Source: Stereocaulon alpinum (Eukaryota; Ascomycota; Lecanoromycetes; Lecanorales; Stereocaulaceae). Taken from it: 64,000 nt of DNA. The stretch is from the NCBI GenBank assembly GCA_018257865.1, contig JAEUBA010000034.1, positions 1 to 64,000 of the forward strand. Direction: 5' to 3'. Made by a program: the position numbers and the translations under genes. The notes beneath the pieces were generated by a model. That model was not told the DNA's origin and did no database searches. It saw nothing but the letters and a program-made list of their open reading frames with translations. Position 1 is the first letter of the stretch. Each line of letters begins with the position of its first letter. Below, in pieces: positions 22,313 to 32,977 of the stretch.

Positions 22313-22862
22313 AAAAGGCAGATGTTGAACAAACGAGTAAATGAGAGAAGCTCAGAAGATCTGGGGTACACCCAGGAAGCAAGGGTAGATTCGTCTCAGT
22401 GTGGAAGGATGGGGTGCTCTGGGCTTTGCCAGTTGAGGTAGTCCAGCGGACAGTGATGGCGAAGACGCAGCGGTCATGAAAGATGGAATTGCTCCGAGTA
22501 TATGGCATACTACTTGATTGTCTTCGCTGTGGAGCAACTGTAAAAGCCTATTTGATCTGGTAAAGGGTATCGCCATGCATTTACTCCGCTATGATTACTG
22601 TACTTTTCTCCCCATCGAAACCGAAAATAATGTACAATTGATGATACAAATCTTCCCGCTCCCTTTCAATAAGCCATTCAGCATGCGCGCATATTTACCA
22701 ATCGTCCTGTCAAATGCCAACGGATTGCTTCCATATGCCCCCAAATGAACAGAGTGACTAGCCTCCAGATGCTGAGAAAATCAACAAACGTTTCGCGAAG
22801 TTTTTCGACCTTCAATTTTGAATTTATCATTTCCAACCTCAACCACATGAACTTCTCCTATT
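22313..22862. other. Intergenic, convergent genes
   Basis: This 550-bp region lies between the convergent cupin gene and the DUF3602-like gene. Short frames on both strands have no family features. I see no further gene. Confidence 0.5.
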
Positions 22863-23576
22863 TCAATTTCGGCTACTCGAAGTCCCCTTCCCATCGCTCC
22901 CATATCCCAACATCTTCCTTCTCATGACCTCCGCCGCGCCCAAACTAGTCTGCGAATATCCCGACGAATCACTCTCCGGATATTGTGACCTCTTGGACCC
23001 CTTCTTACTTCCGAAAAGTGATGAAAGTAGTCGCTTCGAACGCTGCTGCGATGACACTGTTGTTCTTAAGATATTGTCCTCCCTTATAGCTTTGTGGTAA
23101 TTGCCCGCGCCGCCGAGCCCGGTGTGAAAGTATACCGTCTTGGGACGACTTTGTCGGGATTGGGGAGGCGTGTGAAAGGCTGGTGGTTGGGGCTTGTGGA
23201 AGGAATCTTCTGAGGAAGTGGAGGAGGAGGGTGAGTGCATCGCTTCTGGAGGTTGTTCGTCTTCGGCTGTAGGCGACAGATTTCGAGGTGGTTGTGTTGC
23301 AGGTTCTCGCGGTGAAGGTCGCCGTGGGTCTCGAGGGGGTGGTAGATAGGGATCCAGAGCTAGAGGCGCCGAAGACTTTCGGCGCGGAGGCAGGTAGGAA
23401 GGATCCTGATTCGTGGGAGGCTGGAACGAACCAGCAGGAGGAGGCCACGAGGGTTCTTGCTTGTGTTGACGCTGGGGCGGAAGCTCAGACGTTTCGTCTG
23501 GAAGGGATGGTAAGGGCTGGCTGGGAGGAGAAGAAGGCGGCAGAGGGAAAAGGGTGTATTTCGATTTTTTCCCCAT
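22863..23576 (-). CDS. Proline/serine-rich protein, DUF3602-like
   Basis: The frame starting at MGKKSKYTLFPLPP (ATG at 23574-23576) encodes 237 aa. The first two thirds are disordered, with many PP and SP pairs (PPRDPRRPSPREP). The conserved part is FHTGLGGAGNYHKAIRED, resembling the GxGGAGN repeat of the fungal DUF3602 family, and a basic tail GAAEVMRRKMLGYGSDGKG. The open frame continues 53 codons upstream without an ATG, so I chose the first ATG. It is probably cytosolic or nuclear; no signal peptide or membrane segment is present. The function of this family is not known to me. Confidence 0.65.
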   Translation of the reverse strand: MGKKSKYTLFPLPPSSPPSQPLPSLPDETSELPPQRQHKQEPSWPPPAGSFQPPTNQDPSYLPPRRKSSAPLALDPYLPPPRDPRRPSPREPATQPPRNLSPTAEDEQPPEAMHSPSSSTSSEDSFHKPQPPAFHTPPQSRQSRPKTVYFHTGLGGAGNYHKAIREDNILRTTVSSQQRSKRLLSSLFGSKKGSKRSQYPESDSSGYSQTSLGAAEVMRRKMLGYGSDGKGTSSSRN

Positions 23577-24034
23577 GTGTACTGGTGACCTCAGTGTGGG
23601 GAAGACCGGGTTTTGAGGGAGGTCAAAGCAGGTACGCGAGAAAAGCAGTGGAGCGGATGCCAAAAGTTGGGGTATAGACGCAAATGAGCAGAAAGAGCGA
23701 CAGGCAAGGTAAGAAAGCAATGCAAGTCGTGTCAAAGTCGAGAATGTATGTGGGGACCGGCTATGTACATGAAGTCTGAGTTTGAAATTACCTTGTTAAA
23801 GCGCAGGTCCAGCTTCTTATGACATGCGGCTTCGTCGCCGTGAGCCTTGACACCACTTTCATATAACTTGCAATTACATGTAAGAATTAGCAATCGGCTT
23901 GGGCCTTGGGCTTGGGTGCACGACAAGATGGCTTCTGGGAGGTCTAAGCTCCGAGCGGAGGCTAGCCTGCAACGATGTCAGATTGACTGCTTAGTTGTTG
24001 GATGATGGCGACTGGACGTTACATAATAATTAAA

Positions 24035-24068
24035 AGGACTAATAGGACTAATAGGACTAATAGGACTC
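24035..24068. repeat. 9-bp tandem repeat AGGACTAAT, ~3.7 copies
   Basis: Three perfect units and a partial fourth follow one another. No function is evident. Confidence 0.85.
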
Positions 24069-24228
24069 ACACGACTGTAGATGTCGAATAGGCTAGAGTC
24101 TTAAGTGGAGGGACGAGGGTTTAGATCTGGTACAGGCGCAGCTGTGAGAGGAGCGGCACAAGCTGGAGGCGGGCCGTCATTGACTGGCGCCAGATCGGAT
24201 AGTTGCGACAGCCGCTGCGGGGTGCATG

Positions 24229-24260
24229 CGCTATCCCGCTATTCCGCTATTCCGCTATTC
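24229..24260. repeat. 8-bp tandem repeat CGCTATTC, 4 copies
   Basis: Four units (the first with one change) lie between a 7-bp inverted pair GGGTGCA (24220-24226) and TGCACCC (24264-24270), so the array could sit in a hairpin loop. Confidence 0.8.
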
Positions 24261-24636
24261 CGCTGCACCCAAGCTTTGACATATGGGGTATACTGTACCT
24301 TAACCTTGTTTAACCGTCAAGGGTACCTTGGGAAGTGTAGGCAAATTCCTCCTGAACTGAAGCCTTGGACAACCAGAACGGCGTCCTCGCATCGGGACTC
24401 CCGTCTAATAGCAGTGTTAGACCCATGTCCGCCATGCGCCCCATGCACTTTGACCACCAATATCCATTCGATTGATGAACGCTTGGCGCCGGCAGAGTAT
24501 GAGCCTGCGCCTACTTTGCGCATGATTAGGGCGTCCTTTCAGAGTTGATACCCGGAACAGCTCAACGATACAATTGAAGGTTCAAATTTCAATGGGCCAG
24601 AAAGCGCTTGCTGATCCGTTTGGTGAGCAATGTACC

Positions 24637-26736
24637 TCAAAGGCCCGCATACTGCTCTTTCCGGGCTTCTACCATTTCCCGTACGGCTTGCCTTCGGAGC
24701 TTTGCTTTCGCTCCTCGGACAAATTCCAGCAATCTCAGAGCACCGGCTGGGGTGACACCTTCGATTCTTCTTGCCATGCCTACACTCTCAGGACGGGCAA
24801 CATTGAGTACCCTTAGCTCTTCGGCGCTGAGGCCATGGACCTTGGAATAGTCCAAGTCTGTAGGCAGCTTCAGCTGCTCATCCCTCTCCAGAAGACTGAT
24901 TGTGGCCTTCTGCCGCTCAACATAAGGAACATAGGCACTCTCGATGCTTACTCGAGCTCTGACTGTGGCCGAGTATGAGGCGATCTGTGGTATGTGTGGT
25001 ACCAAAGAGTCCAGAGTGACCCCTGCGAGGCGCAGCATTTCAAAAGCTGATCGCTTTGCAGCATGCTCGTGCATTTTGAAACCTTTCGCCACCCACCCCT
25101 TTGAACTCAATTCGAAGTTGAGAAGCAGATTCTGTAGCTCCTGCATATTTGCAACAAGACTAGAAAATTCTGTCCAACGCTTGTCCCCCACAAGACCTGC
25201 GAGTCTTCCCTTGACAGTTAGACGGAGGTCGGCATTGTCTGCTCGAGCGCTCATTCGATACTCGCTGCGAGATGTGAACATTCGGTAAGGCTCGCTGACG
25301 CCTTTGGTGATGAGGTCATCAATCATGATGCCAATATAGCCATCACCCCGGCCAAGGGTCAGTTGACCTTTATCTTGAGCTGCAAGACCAGCATTGATAC
25401 CGGCCACAATCCCCTGAGAGGCAGCTTCCTCATAGCCTGTTGTGCCGTTGATCTGGCCTGCCAAATATAGACCCGAGATTAACTTTGTCTCAAGGGTCGA
25501 ACGCAGATTACGCGGATCTACATAGTCGTATTCAACACCATAGCCAGGCTGCAGCATCTTGACGTTCTCAAGTCCAACGATTGTGCGGAGCATAGCATCC
25601 TGAACAGGTGCTGGTACTGTCATAGATATACCATTGGGATAGATCACGTCTGAATTAAAGCCTTCGGGTTCAAGCCATATTTTGTGATTGTCTCTATGTC
25701 CAAAGCGGATGACCTTCGATTCCAGAGACGGGCAATATCGAGGCCCTTTCACAGTTTCTCGGATGTGAATACTCTGATCCAGATTGTCCAGAATGATCTT
25801 ATGCGTAGCCGGGTTAGTCTCTGTCTCATGGCAGTGGAGCTGTTCTTGAACCGTCACTGCGTGATTCAGGTAGGAGAAAGGTGTCGGCGGTTCGTCGCCA
25901 GGTTGAATAGCCAATTGCGAGAAGTCTATTGTCTTTTTGTCGAGTCGTGGAGGTGTCCCTGTTTTCAACCTGCCAAGCTGAAACCCTGCTTCTCGAAGCG
26001 ACTTGCTAAGTCCGAAAGTGGCTGCCTCGCCCATTCGTCCGCTGGGGAAGACTTCCAGACCGATGTGTATTTCTCCTCCAAGGAACGTTCCCGTCGTAAT
26101 GACCACTTTCTCGCAATCGAGCACCTCCCCCGACTCAAGCCTGATGCCCACAACTCTCTGTTGGGTACCATCTCTGCCTGGCGCAGTGATGATATCTGCA
26201 ACCTTTCCCTCCAAGACACCCAAGCCGGGCGTAGCTAGTATTTCTGCTTGCATCTCCTTCTTGTAGATCTCTCTATCAATTTGTGCTCTTGGGCCCCAGA
26301 CAGCCGGACCCTTCTTTCTATTGAGGACTCTGAAATGCACCCCAGCTCTATCCACAACGCGGCCGCACAGGCCATCCAAGGCATCAATCTCTCGTATCAT
26401 TGTGCCTTTGCCAATACCACCGAAGGAGGGATTGCATGAGCAGACCCCGAGATTTGACGAGGATGGAGTAACGAGAGCCGTCCTGGCACCTGAGCGCGCC
26501 GCAGCGGCGGAAGCTTCTGTCCCGGCATGACCACCTCCAATCACTACTACGTCGTACGTACTGTACCGAATTAGTGACCGGTTCCCATGCTCAAGGGTTG
26601 GAAAGAGTATTCTTCGGGCGTACCTCGAACGTTCGTTGACCGTGGCAAATCCTCGGAGGCGTGCTCTGAGCTGCAACTTTGTGCGAGGACTATGGCCCCA
26701 GCGCAGAAACGCGGTGGGTCGGAATGGTTGAGCCAT
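24637..26736 (-). CDS. MTO1: Mitochondrial tRNA U34 modification enzyme MTO1 (MnmG/GidA)
   Basis: MTO1 works with MSS1 to install the carboxymethylaminomethyl group on wobble U34 of mitochondrial tRNAs, using FAD. The N-terminus MAQPFRPTAFLRWGHSPRTK is basic and lacks acidic residues, as in a mitochondrial presequence. The FAD-binding motif VVIGGGHAGTEA follows, then GVCSCNPSFGGIGKG, PAVWGPRAQIDR and GRLKTGTPPRL, all hallmarks of MnmG. The C-terminal helical domain ends near GMARRIEGVTPAGALRLLE. The uninterrupted frame gives 699 aa. However, a 63-bp segment (26561-26623) has GTACGC...CTAATTCGGTACAG ends, is a multiple of three and contains no stop. Removing it joins NERSS to TYDVVVIGG and gives 678 aa, closer to the family. 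I think it is an intron. Confidence 0.95.
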   Translation of the reverse strand: MAQPFRPTAFLRWGHSPRTKLQLRARLRGFATVNERSRYARRILFPTLEHGNRSLIRYSTYDVVVIGGGHAGTEASAAAARSGARTALVTPSSSNLGVCSCNPSFGGIGKGTMIREIDALDGLCGRVVDRAGVHFRVLNRKKGPAVWGPRAQIDREIYKKEMQAEILATPGLGVLEGKVADIITAPGRDGTQQRVVGIRLESGEVLDCEKVVITTGTFLGGEIHIGLEVFPSGRMGEAATFGLSKSLREAGFQLGRLKTGTPPRLDKKTIDFSQLAIQPGDEPPTPFSYLNHAVTVQEQLHCHETETNPATHKIILDNLDQSIHIRETVKGPRYCPSLESKVIRFGHRDNHKIWLEPEGFNSDVIYPNGISMTVPAPVQDAMLRTIVGLENVKMLQPGYGVEYDYVDPRNLRSTLETKLISGLYLAGQINGTTGYEEAASQGIVAGINAGLAAQDKGQLTLGRGDGYIGIMIDDLITKGVSEPYRMFTSRSEYRMSARADNADLRLTVKGRLAGLVGDKRWTEFSSLVANMQELQNLLLNFELSSKGWVAKGFKMHEHAAKRSAFEMLRLAGVTLDSLVPHIPQIASYSATVRARVSIESAYVPYVERQKATISLLERDEQLKLPTDLDYSKVHGLSAEELRVLNVARPESVGMARRIEGVTPAGALRLLEFVRGAKAKLRRQAVREMVEARKEQYAGL
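26561..26623 (-). other. Probable in-phase MTO1 intron
   Basis: 63 bp with donor GTACGC, branch-like CACTAAT and acceptor GGTACAG. It is in phase and has no stop, so translation cannot decide. The encoded 21 residues sit just before the FAD fold, where family members have none. Confidence 0.65.
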
Positions 26737-26988
26737 AGGTATCTACAATCAGCTTACGATTATTGAGAGGGTGGAAGGGACCTTGGAGTGATCTGAATTT
26801 TAGCAGCTCCGTAGCTCCTCACACTAATCCCATTCGGGTCTCCGTACTTACCGTACCTAACTGGCCTCGCTGGCCTGACACGCTACCGCAGCCGCACTCA
26901 ACTCACTTTTGAATCGTCGAATACACCTAGATTTCATGTATGACTCTCATTACCGATGTCATCATCAGTTCTAAGAGCGTTTCTCGGA
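26737..26988. other. Spacer MTO1 start to VPS45 stop
   Basis: 252 bp upstream of the minus-strand MTO1 and downstream of VPS45. It probably contains the MTO1 promoter. No distinct site is recognised. Confidence 0.4.
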
Positions 26989-28984
26989 CTAGCTTCTACC
27001 TGCTTCTCTTCGTAGCTTTGCAACTGCAGAGGTAGGCCCTACTTCTGGCCAACTAGAAACCGCATCCTCAACCTCCTCCAAAAATGTCGTACTGTTGTGT
27101 ATACTAGTCCCTCCAAGCACAACTCTTACACCTGGCGCACTGGCATTGACCTGGGCTACCATCTTCGCTTCCTCATATGTTGCGCCTCCAATCACGAATA
27201 CAATGATATCTTGTGGCTTGTCCCTGGTTGTCCCACCTCCCTCGACGAAAGGGTATTGCTGCTCCTTCAACCTCGCTTTGATGAGATTCTGTAGAGTCGC
27301 CTCCAAACGCGGAGAATGCTGTGTATACACATTTTCGACTCCTTTGAGACCTTTAAATCGATCACGAGCTCCGGAGAAGATAGATGAGGATTCAAAAAGA
27401 TCGGAAAAGCCTCCAGCAGCAGGAGCCGCTTGAAGAGAGTGGTGGTAAGCAAGTAACTTAGACACCAAATTTACTCGACGCGGTGGGATGTTTCCGGCGG
27501 CAGTGAGAAGATCAAGTAGCACAGGCAAAGCGCTGGATGGATGTTTCTCGTAACGTAAGGAATATAGTGCCACAAGCCGCAGCTTGCTGTCCGCGGGAAC
27601 TTGTGGAGACGATATGAGCCGTTGTACATTCTGCGTGGGAGTTTAGCTAATTCTCATAGGCGAAGAGCAGGGATATGAAGTCTTGCCTTCAGATCACTAG
27701 CGTGGTTATCGTTGCATGCCAGACTCTGTTCCAGCTCGCTAACATCTAACAGTCCATCAGCGCCCACCCGCCTGCTCAGCTCCCCAACGAGTGTTACATG
27801 CTTGCTGACATTGCCAGAGAGTTTTCTGAATTCTGGATAGTCTTCGACAAACCGTTTCATATCCGCAATAGACTCGATGCTGGCGTTACTTTTCGTTTTT
27901 GACTGATATTGTTCGACGTAATCTTTAATATTTCCACCAAGGTCGCCAAAGTTGAGAAACATGTTCTTCTTGAAGAATGGGTCCTGATCCTGTGATAGAA
28001 CGACCTCCTTGAGTTCTGGTCTGACGTCAGGCACATCACCCAGGTCCACCTTGCCATTACGTATTCCTAGCAGCTCGTGCACCATCGCTTGGTATGTCCA
28101 CTGGGTTAACAGCGGTGTAATAGGATCATCTCTCCGATCCAGTAGGAGCAGTATTGGTGGTGTGTCTGTCTTTCTGAAGTCGAAGAGCTGCTCTTCTTGT
28201 GTCATCTGATATCGTACTTCCGTGGCTAGCTTCTTTGCCATTAAGCTGTTCTTCTCGTACCGTATGAGGGGCTTCTTCTTTAATGACAACAACAATGCTA
28301 CAACGCCTTCAGTACATCTTAAGAGAGAGTCAGGGTTCCAAGTATCGGGGCCTGTGCTCCAGAGACGTTGTTCCGGAAAGCCGAGCTCGAGGGTAAGTAG
28401 GTCCGGATTGACAACAATGTAGTCCGCGAAGTACTCCTGTATGCTCTTAACCACCTCATTGTTGTCTGCTTCTGCTAGTCGTTCGAGTGATGACTTGCGA
28501 ACCACATTGCTGAAATCTGTATACAACGGTCAGCCCGATGGTAGGCTAGTCACGATCAGAGCCGTACATATTGCGTATTCTCCGTATTTTGGTTCTCGGA
28601 ACTCATCAATCAGCAATTGGGTCGAGTCGGGCGACGGCCGTACAAAGCAAATGCAGCGTAGGTGTCGCATCTTCTCTCGAGAAGCGTTGTCAAGGCGGCT
28701 TCAGCATACCAGTCAGCCAGTAAAGCTCCTTGTGGATTCGTAAACCACATACTCGACAAGGTATACTTCATGATTCAGAAGGGCGGATTGAGTTATCGCT
28801 GTTGAGACAATAGTCACCTAGCCCATCATTAGCTGAAAGCCGCAATATCCCCATTGCCCTAGACTCGCACTGTCTCACTGTCCAGCAAGAGGATCTTCAT
28901 CTTCGAAGATGAAGAGCCCAGGGCGGTGTCTCCAGCCGACACCATCTTGGAGATGTAGCCTGATACCGCCGAAACCACATCCAT
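26989..28984 (-). CDS. VPS45: Sec1/Munc18 protein Vps45
   Basis: Vps45 binds the syntaxin Tlg2 and promotes SNARE assembly in Golgi-to-endosome traffic. Five exons encode 593 aa: 28984-28871, 28817-28753, 28698-28568, 28516-27687 and 27630-26989. Exon 1 reads MDVVSAVSGYISKMVSAGD and then SSKMKILLLDSET, the family N-terminus. Later hallmarks are EKMRHLRCICFVRPSPDST, DFSNVVRKSSLERLAEAD, LLLLDRRDDPITPLLTQWTY, DVRPELKEVVLSQDQDPFFK and the C-terminal IIVFVIGGATYEEA. Length equals the usual ~590 aa. Introns 1-3 are GT-AG (53, 54 and 51 bp). Intron 4 (27631-27686) begins with GC, AAG/GCAAGA, the only way to keep the conserved SDLKNVQRLISS junction. The gene is divergent from ALE1. Confidence 0.95.
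27631..27686 (-). other. GC-AG intron in VPS45
   Basis: 56 bp with donor AAG/GCAAGA, branch-like GCTAAAC and acceptor CACGCAG. No in-frame GT donor nearby restores the reading frame. Confidence 0.8.
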
Positions 28985-29784
28985 ATTGGGCTAATGCGAA
29001 TCTCTCATAGAGCTATAAGGTGGTCCTTACAGGCGCCGATCTAAGCATAGTTTATCTGTCGCCATTGGGATCTGCTGGGACGGAGGCTTTTGGCATGCTG
29101 AGCTACTGTAGTCTCGAGGCTATTGAGAAGGCGGAAAGTCTGCGGAGCTGGACCCTCTCCGCCCTGCTAACTTCGAACAAACTGGTGAAAGCTAACCGGC
29201 GGCGAGGCCCGAATAGAATTAATCGAACTCTTTGCATCAGAAGGCGACAGAAATCTGCCCCCAGCTCCTAACCTCGCCATGCTCGTCAACATCGAAAAAC
29301 AGTTCACACTGCCCTGGAGGGATCCCAAAGCGCGGCCCCCGGAGCCGCTCAGAGATCCCCCAACACTTAGACATTCCTCAAGCCTACGGTACTATTCTTC
29401 GATACATACATAGACCTACATAAACCCATTCGCCTTCTATACAGTCGTGTAGTCTCTAGAGTATATAGTGAGACTACTGTTATGCTTTCTGAAGCTAGGA
29501 GGTAGTAGACTAGGAAGATGTTAGTGGCTGTACATAGGGTGTTGATTCAGGGCTCGCTTATAGGGACCCCCGCCCCTGAAGAGTGTGGACCTTTTTTTCA
29601 TATTGACGAGCCAAGGCCCCGCGAACGTAGGATAGCTTCGTGTGAATCTCGCATTTCGCCCATGTACTCTGAGAGCTACTCTTTCAACGCTGGCTTTCCT
29701 AACTTGCTCTCTGTCTCTCCTGATGTGTCCATGAAGCGGCGAGCCGTTTCCTCTTCTTGATGCTCGTTGTACCCTGTCGACAAG
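28985..29784. promoter_or_regulatory. Divergent promoter region VPS45/ALE1
   Basis: 800 bp separate two divergent start codons. Only short frames without family features occur on both strands. I see no gene and no specific site. Confidence 0.4.
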
Positions 29785-31889
29785 ATGCTACCCTATATAG
29801 ATACCCGTGAGCTCCATGAAATCGAACACGCTGAGCTCGGACAAGCTAACTTCAGGCAGCCTTCGAGTATGTGGGGTCTCTCACTGGGGCTTCAGTTGAT
29901 GAGCGTACGATTCTCCCAATCCTGATGCTTCATGAGGCTGCTGACCCGAAGAAGTGAAGATGATCACTTCCTTCCTCCTCTCCTACCCACTGGCCGGAGT
30001 CTTGAAGCGGATACCAGATGCCAAACCCTACCAGAAAAACCTCTTTATCATAATGTACGCCACATGGCCCATTTCAAAGCTCCCAAGTTCTGACCCAGGC
30101 TCAGCGTCTCGCTCTTTTACCTCGTTGGGCTCTTCGATCTGTGGACTGGCATTCGTACATTGCTCATAAGTTCGGCCGGGGCATACTTGATTGCTGCATA
30201 CGTGGATGGACCCTTGATGCCATGGATAGGATTCGTCTTTCTTATGGGGCATATGTCGGTCAATCACATCACCCGCCAATTCGTGGACAGGCCTGACCAG
30301 GTAGATATTACTGGTAGGTTTTTTTGGACAGACGAGGGTTGAAGAGCGCTCATTCCCAGTTTAGGGGCCCAAATGGTCTTAATCATGAAGGTAAGTCTTT
30401 TGTTGACCTGATAAGCAACCCCTGATGCTACAATCTAACATATATAGCTTACTGCTTTCTGCTGGAATGTGCAAGACGGCCGACTGCCACAGAAGGATCT
30501 CGCGGATTTGCAGCGCGAGAGGGCGCTGCCTCAAATGCCAAGTGTGCTCGATTACGCTGGTTATGTTGTAAGTTGTCTGTTTCCGATCATGAACTGTCCC
30601 TTCTAAGATCATTGAGCTTTTCTTTCCAGCCTTGTTCGCTGGCCCATCGTTCGACTTTGTGGATTATCGCCGTTGGCTCGAGACCAGTATGTTCGATGTT
30701 CCGGCAGGTACGGACCCCTCAGAAGTACCAAAGACTCGCGGTAAACGAAGAATACCTCGTAGTGGTACTCCAGCTACCATCAAGGCAGTAATTGGACTTG
30801 TCTGGATATTTTTGTTCCTTAAATTCTCTGCTTGGTACAATACAAAGCTGGTCACTGGAGATGATTACATGAAGTACGGCTTCTTGCGAAGAATATGGCT
30901 TCTCCAAATGCTAAGCATTACAACTCGGATGAAGTACTATGGTGTATGGTATCTCACCGAAGGATCATGCATTCTCTCGGGCATGGGCTATAAGGGCATA
31001 AATCCGCAGACCCGGAAAGCAGATTGGAGCCGGCTGCAAAATGTTAATCCGTGGGGCATCGAAACCGCACAGAACTCTCGCGGATACCTTGAAAATTGGA
31101 ACATGAACACGAACAACTGGCTACGAAACTACATGTACCTAAGAGTCACTCCCAAGGGCAAGAAGCCTGGCTTCCGTGCTAGCCTGGCAACATTCGTTAC
31201 TAGTGCTTTCTGGCATGGTTTCTACCCGGGTTACTACCTGACTTTCGTCCTGGCAGCCTTCATACAAACTATCGCCAAAAGTGAGTTATATAACCCATGC
31301 TGTAGTCAAATCTCCACTATCTCGTCATGGTGGCAATGGCCTGGAGACTCCTTTGTGACTTCCTTATGGAAATGTTCTGTGCCAAATCCAACAATATGTT
31401 CGCTGACCTCATGAACCAGACATCCGACGCCACATCCGCCCGTTCTTCCTGACTGCTGATGGTCTGCGGCCGACACGGTACAAGATCTACTACGATATAG
31501 TCTGTTTCTTCGTCACTCAAGCCACTTTCTCCTTCACTACGGCTCCATTCATATTATTAACTCTCCCTGCTTCTCTCCTAGTTTGGAGTCGACTCTACAT
31601 GTACGGCGTTCTGGGGGTAGCTTCTACAATGGCCTTCTTCGCTTCTCCCGCTAAGCAATGGTTAATCCAAAGACTGAAGCAAAGGAATCAAGATGCACTG
31701 CAGCCGAAGGAACTACATGAGCAACCGATGATGGGTCTGCCAAGCGATCCTGAAGCAGAAATCAAGGAGGCAGTGCAAGAGATCAAAGAAGAGGTTGAGG
31801 CGAGGAGAAGGAGAGGACAAAGTATTAGTATGCCAACTGGCACTGACATGAAAGCCGCAGTCGAGGATAAGCTTGGGAAGAAGATCTGA
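29785..31889 (+). CDS. ALE1: Lysophospholipid acyltransferase, MBOAT family (Ale1/Lpt1)
   Basis: Ale1 re-acylates lysophospholipids at the sn-2 position in the ER membrane. Eight exons encode 551 aa: 29785-29806, 29860-29904, 29955-30054, 30105-30313, 30365-30390, 30448-30567, 30617-31280 and 31420-31889. Every junction keeps frame and restores family sequence, starting MLPYIDTPFEYVGSLTGASV and then SFLLSYPLAGVLKRIPDAKP. The MBOAT signature is present: LENWNMNTNNWLRNYMYLRV with its Asn, and SAFWHGFYPGYY with the catalytic His at residue 374. About ten hydrophobic segments are visible. The tail after the last one is charged and helical (EIKEAVQEIKEEVEARRRRG). Six introns are 49-57 bp; the last is 139 bp. 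The yeast protein is longer (619 aa), but filamentous fungal homologues are close to this size. Confidence 0.93.
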
Positions 31890-32977
31890 GGATTGCCAGT
31901 CTCTGACAGTTTCCGACTAGCTTTCACCCTCACAACATTCGGCGATGGAATAGCATTCATCTTGTCTTCGTCTTAGGCAGCGAGCCACACGAACTCCTTG
32001 CGTGCATGCAATGGCGCTTTAGAAACTCTGCAGCAATTCAGGACTATATGCTCACAGTTTGTTATACATACCCATTGATAGCGGAGCACTGCAACCCTGC
32101 TAGTGCCTGAAACCAAACACGTCTCCCAACTGACTAAAACTCATCAACCCTTCTTGACCAGCAACGCTATTTAGACGCAGCCACGTAGCAAGTCAGCTAC
32201 CTTTGCCGAGATGGCTTCTCGTACTGATTCTACCTCTCCCCGTGCATCCGTAAGAGCGCTGTATCCTGGTATTCGTGCCAGGGTGTGTTCTTCATGAGAG
32301 ATTGCATGGGACTGGCAGCAAAGCGCGATTATTAGTAGTCACAAGCTGGGACTAGAGAGCATCAACGACGTGGAATTTGGTACCTTACGCTAAGAGACTG
32401 ATCTTATTCTGCCAGACATATGTGCTATGGGCGGTGCGAGGCTCGCTTTTGCATTGAATCGTTCGGAAAGCGTCATGGATCGCCCTTCATTAATGCACAA
32501 AGTACAATGATGGAATGCTTTGAGAAACTTGGACAGATTGCGAGTACGGCGTCACTCAGCTGCAGCCTCAGCCTCAGCCTGATCGCAGGCAAGGTCTTAT
32601 TGGAGTATCTGAACTTTGTTAAGAGGTCTTTGGAGTCAGAGTCTGTAGAATCGAATCGAATTGGGTCTTGTTGAAGACATTAGTCTAAAAGGTGCATACA
32701 TCATGAGGTGTCGCTAACGTGAAAGGTCGTAGTCAAGAAAGTAACAAAAAGCTGTTTGTGCAAGGGTATCCTTCATATCCACATGCTCGCTAATATCGCT
32801 TGAAATTTTAAAGACGGCCGTTCTTTGCATCAGCGTGCTGGGTACATATATCATCCCGAGATGTAGAACAGAAGGAAAAGACATTATGTGTGAGCCACAT
32901 GAAGCTAAGTTCGTCGTAAATTCTCGTTCGTCATATGTCGAGATCGTGAAAGGTGTCATTCGTGTGTATAAAAGGGT
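31890..32977. other. Intergenic between convergent ALE1 and serine-rich gene
   Basis: 1.09 kb between two 3' ends. A short ATG frame at 32211 (MASRTDSTSPRASVRALYPG) followed by a GT and later AG could be a tiny spliced gene, but no product looks conserved. I do not call it. Confidence 0.45.

Larger units (their letters stand above)
23577..24636. other. Intergenic between DUF3602-like and MTO1
   Basis: About 1.06 kb between the start of the minus-strand DUF3602-like gene and the MTO1 3' end. It holds two short tandem repeats (24035-24068 and 24229-24260). A 147-codon plus-strand frame (24105-24548) has no ATG start at its beginning and no family signal. I see no gene. Confidence 0.5.

Noticed and set aside
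24105..24548. 147-codon plus-strand frame between genes
   Set aside because: Starts from a non-ATG codon, spans a tandem repeat and has no domain.
25684..26238. 184-codon plus-strand frame over MTO1
   Set aside because: Antisense to conserved MnmG motifs, no independent signal.
32211..32480. Possible tiny spliced gene starting MASRTDSTSPRASVRALYPG
   Set aside because: Candidate splices give only about 37 residues or a broken frame, with no conserved feature.
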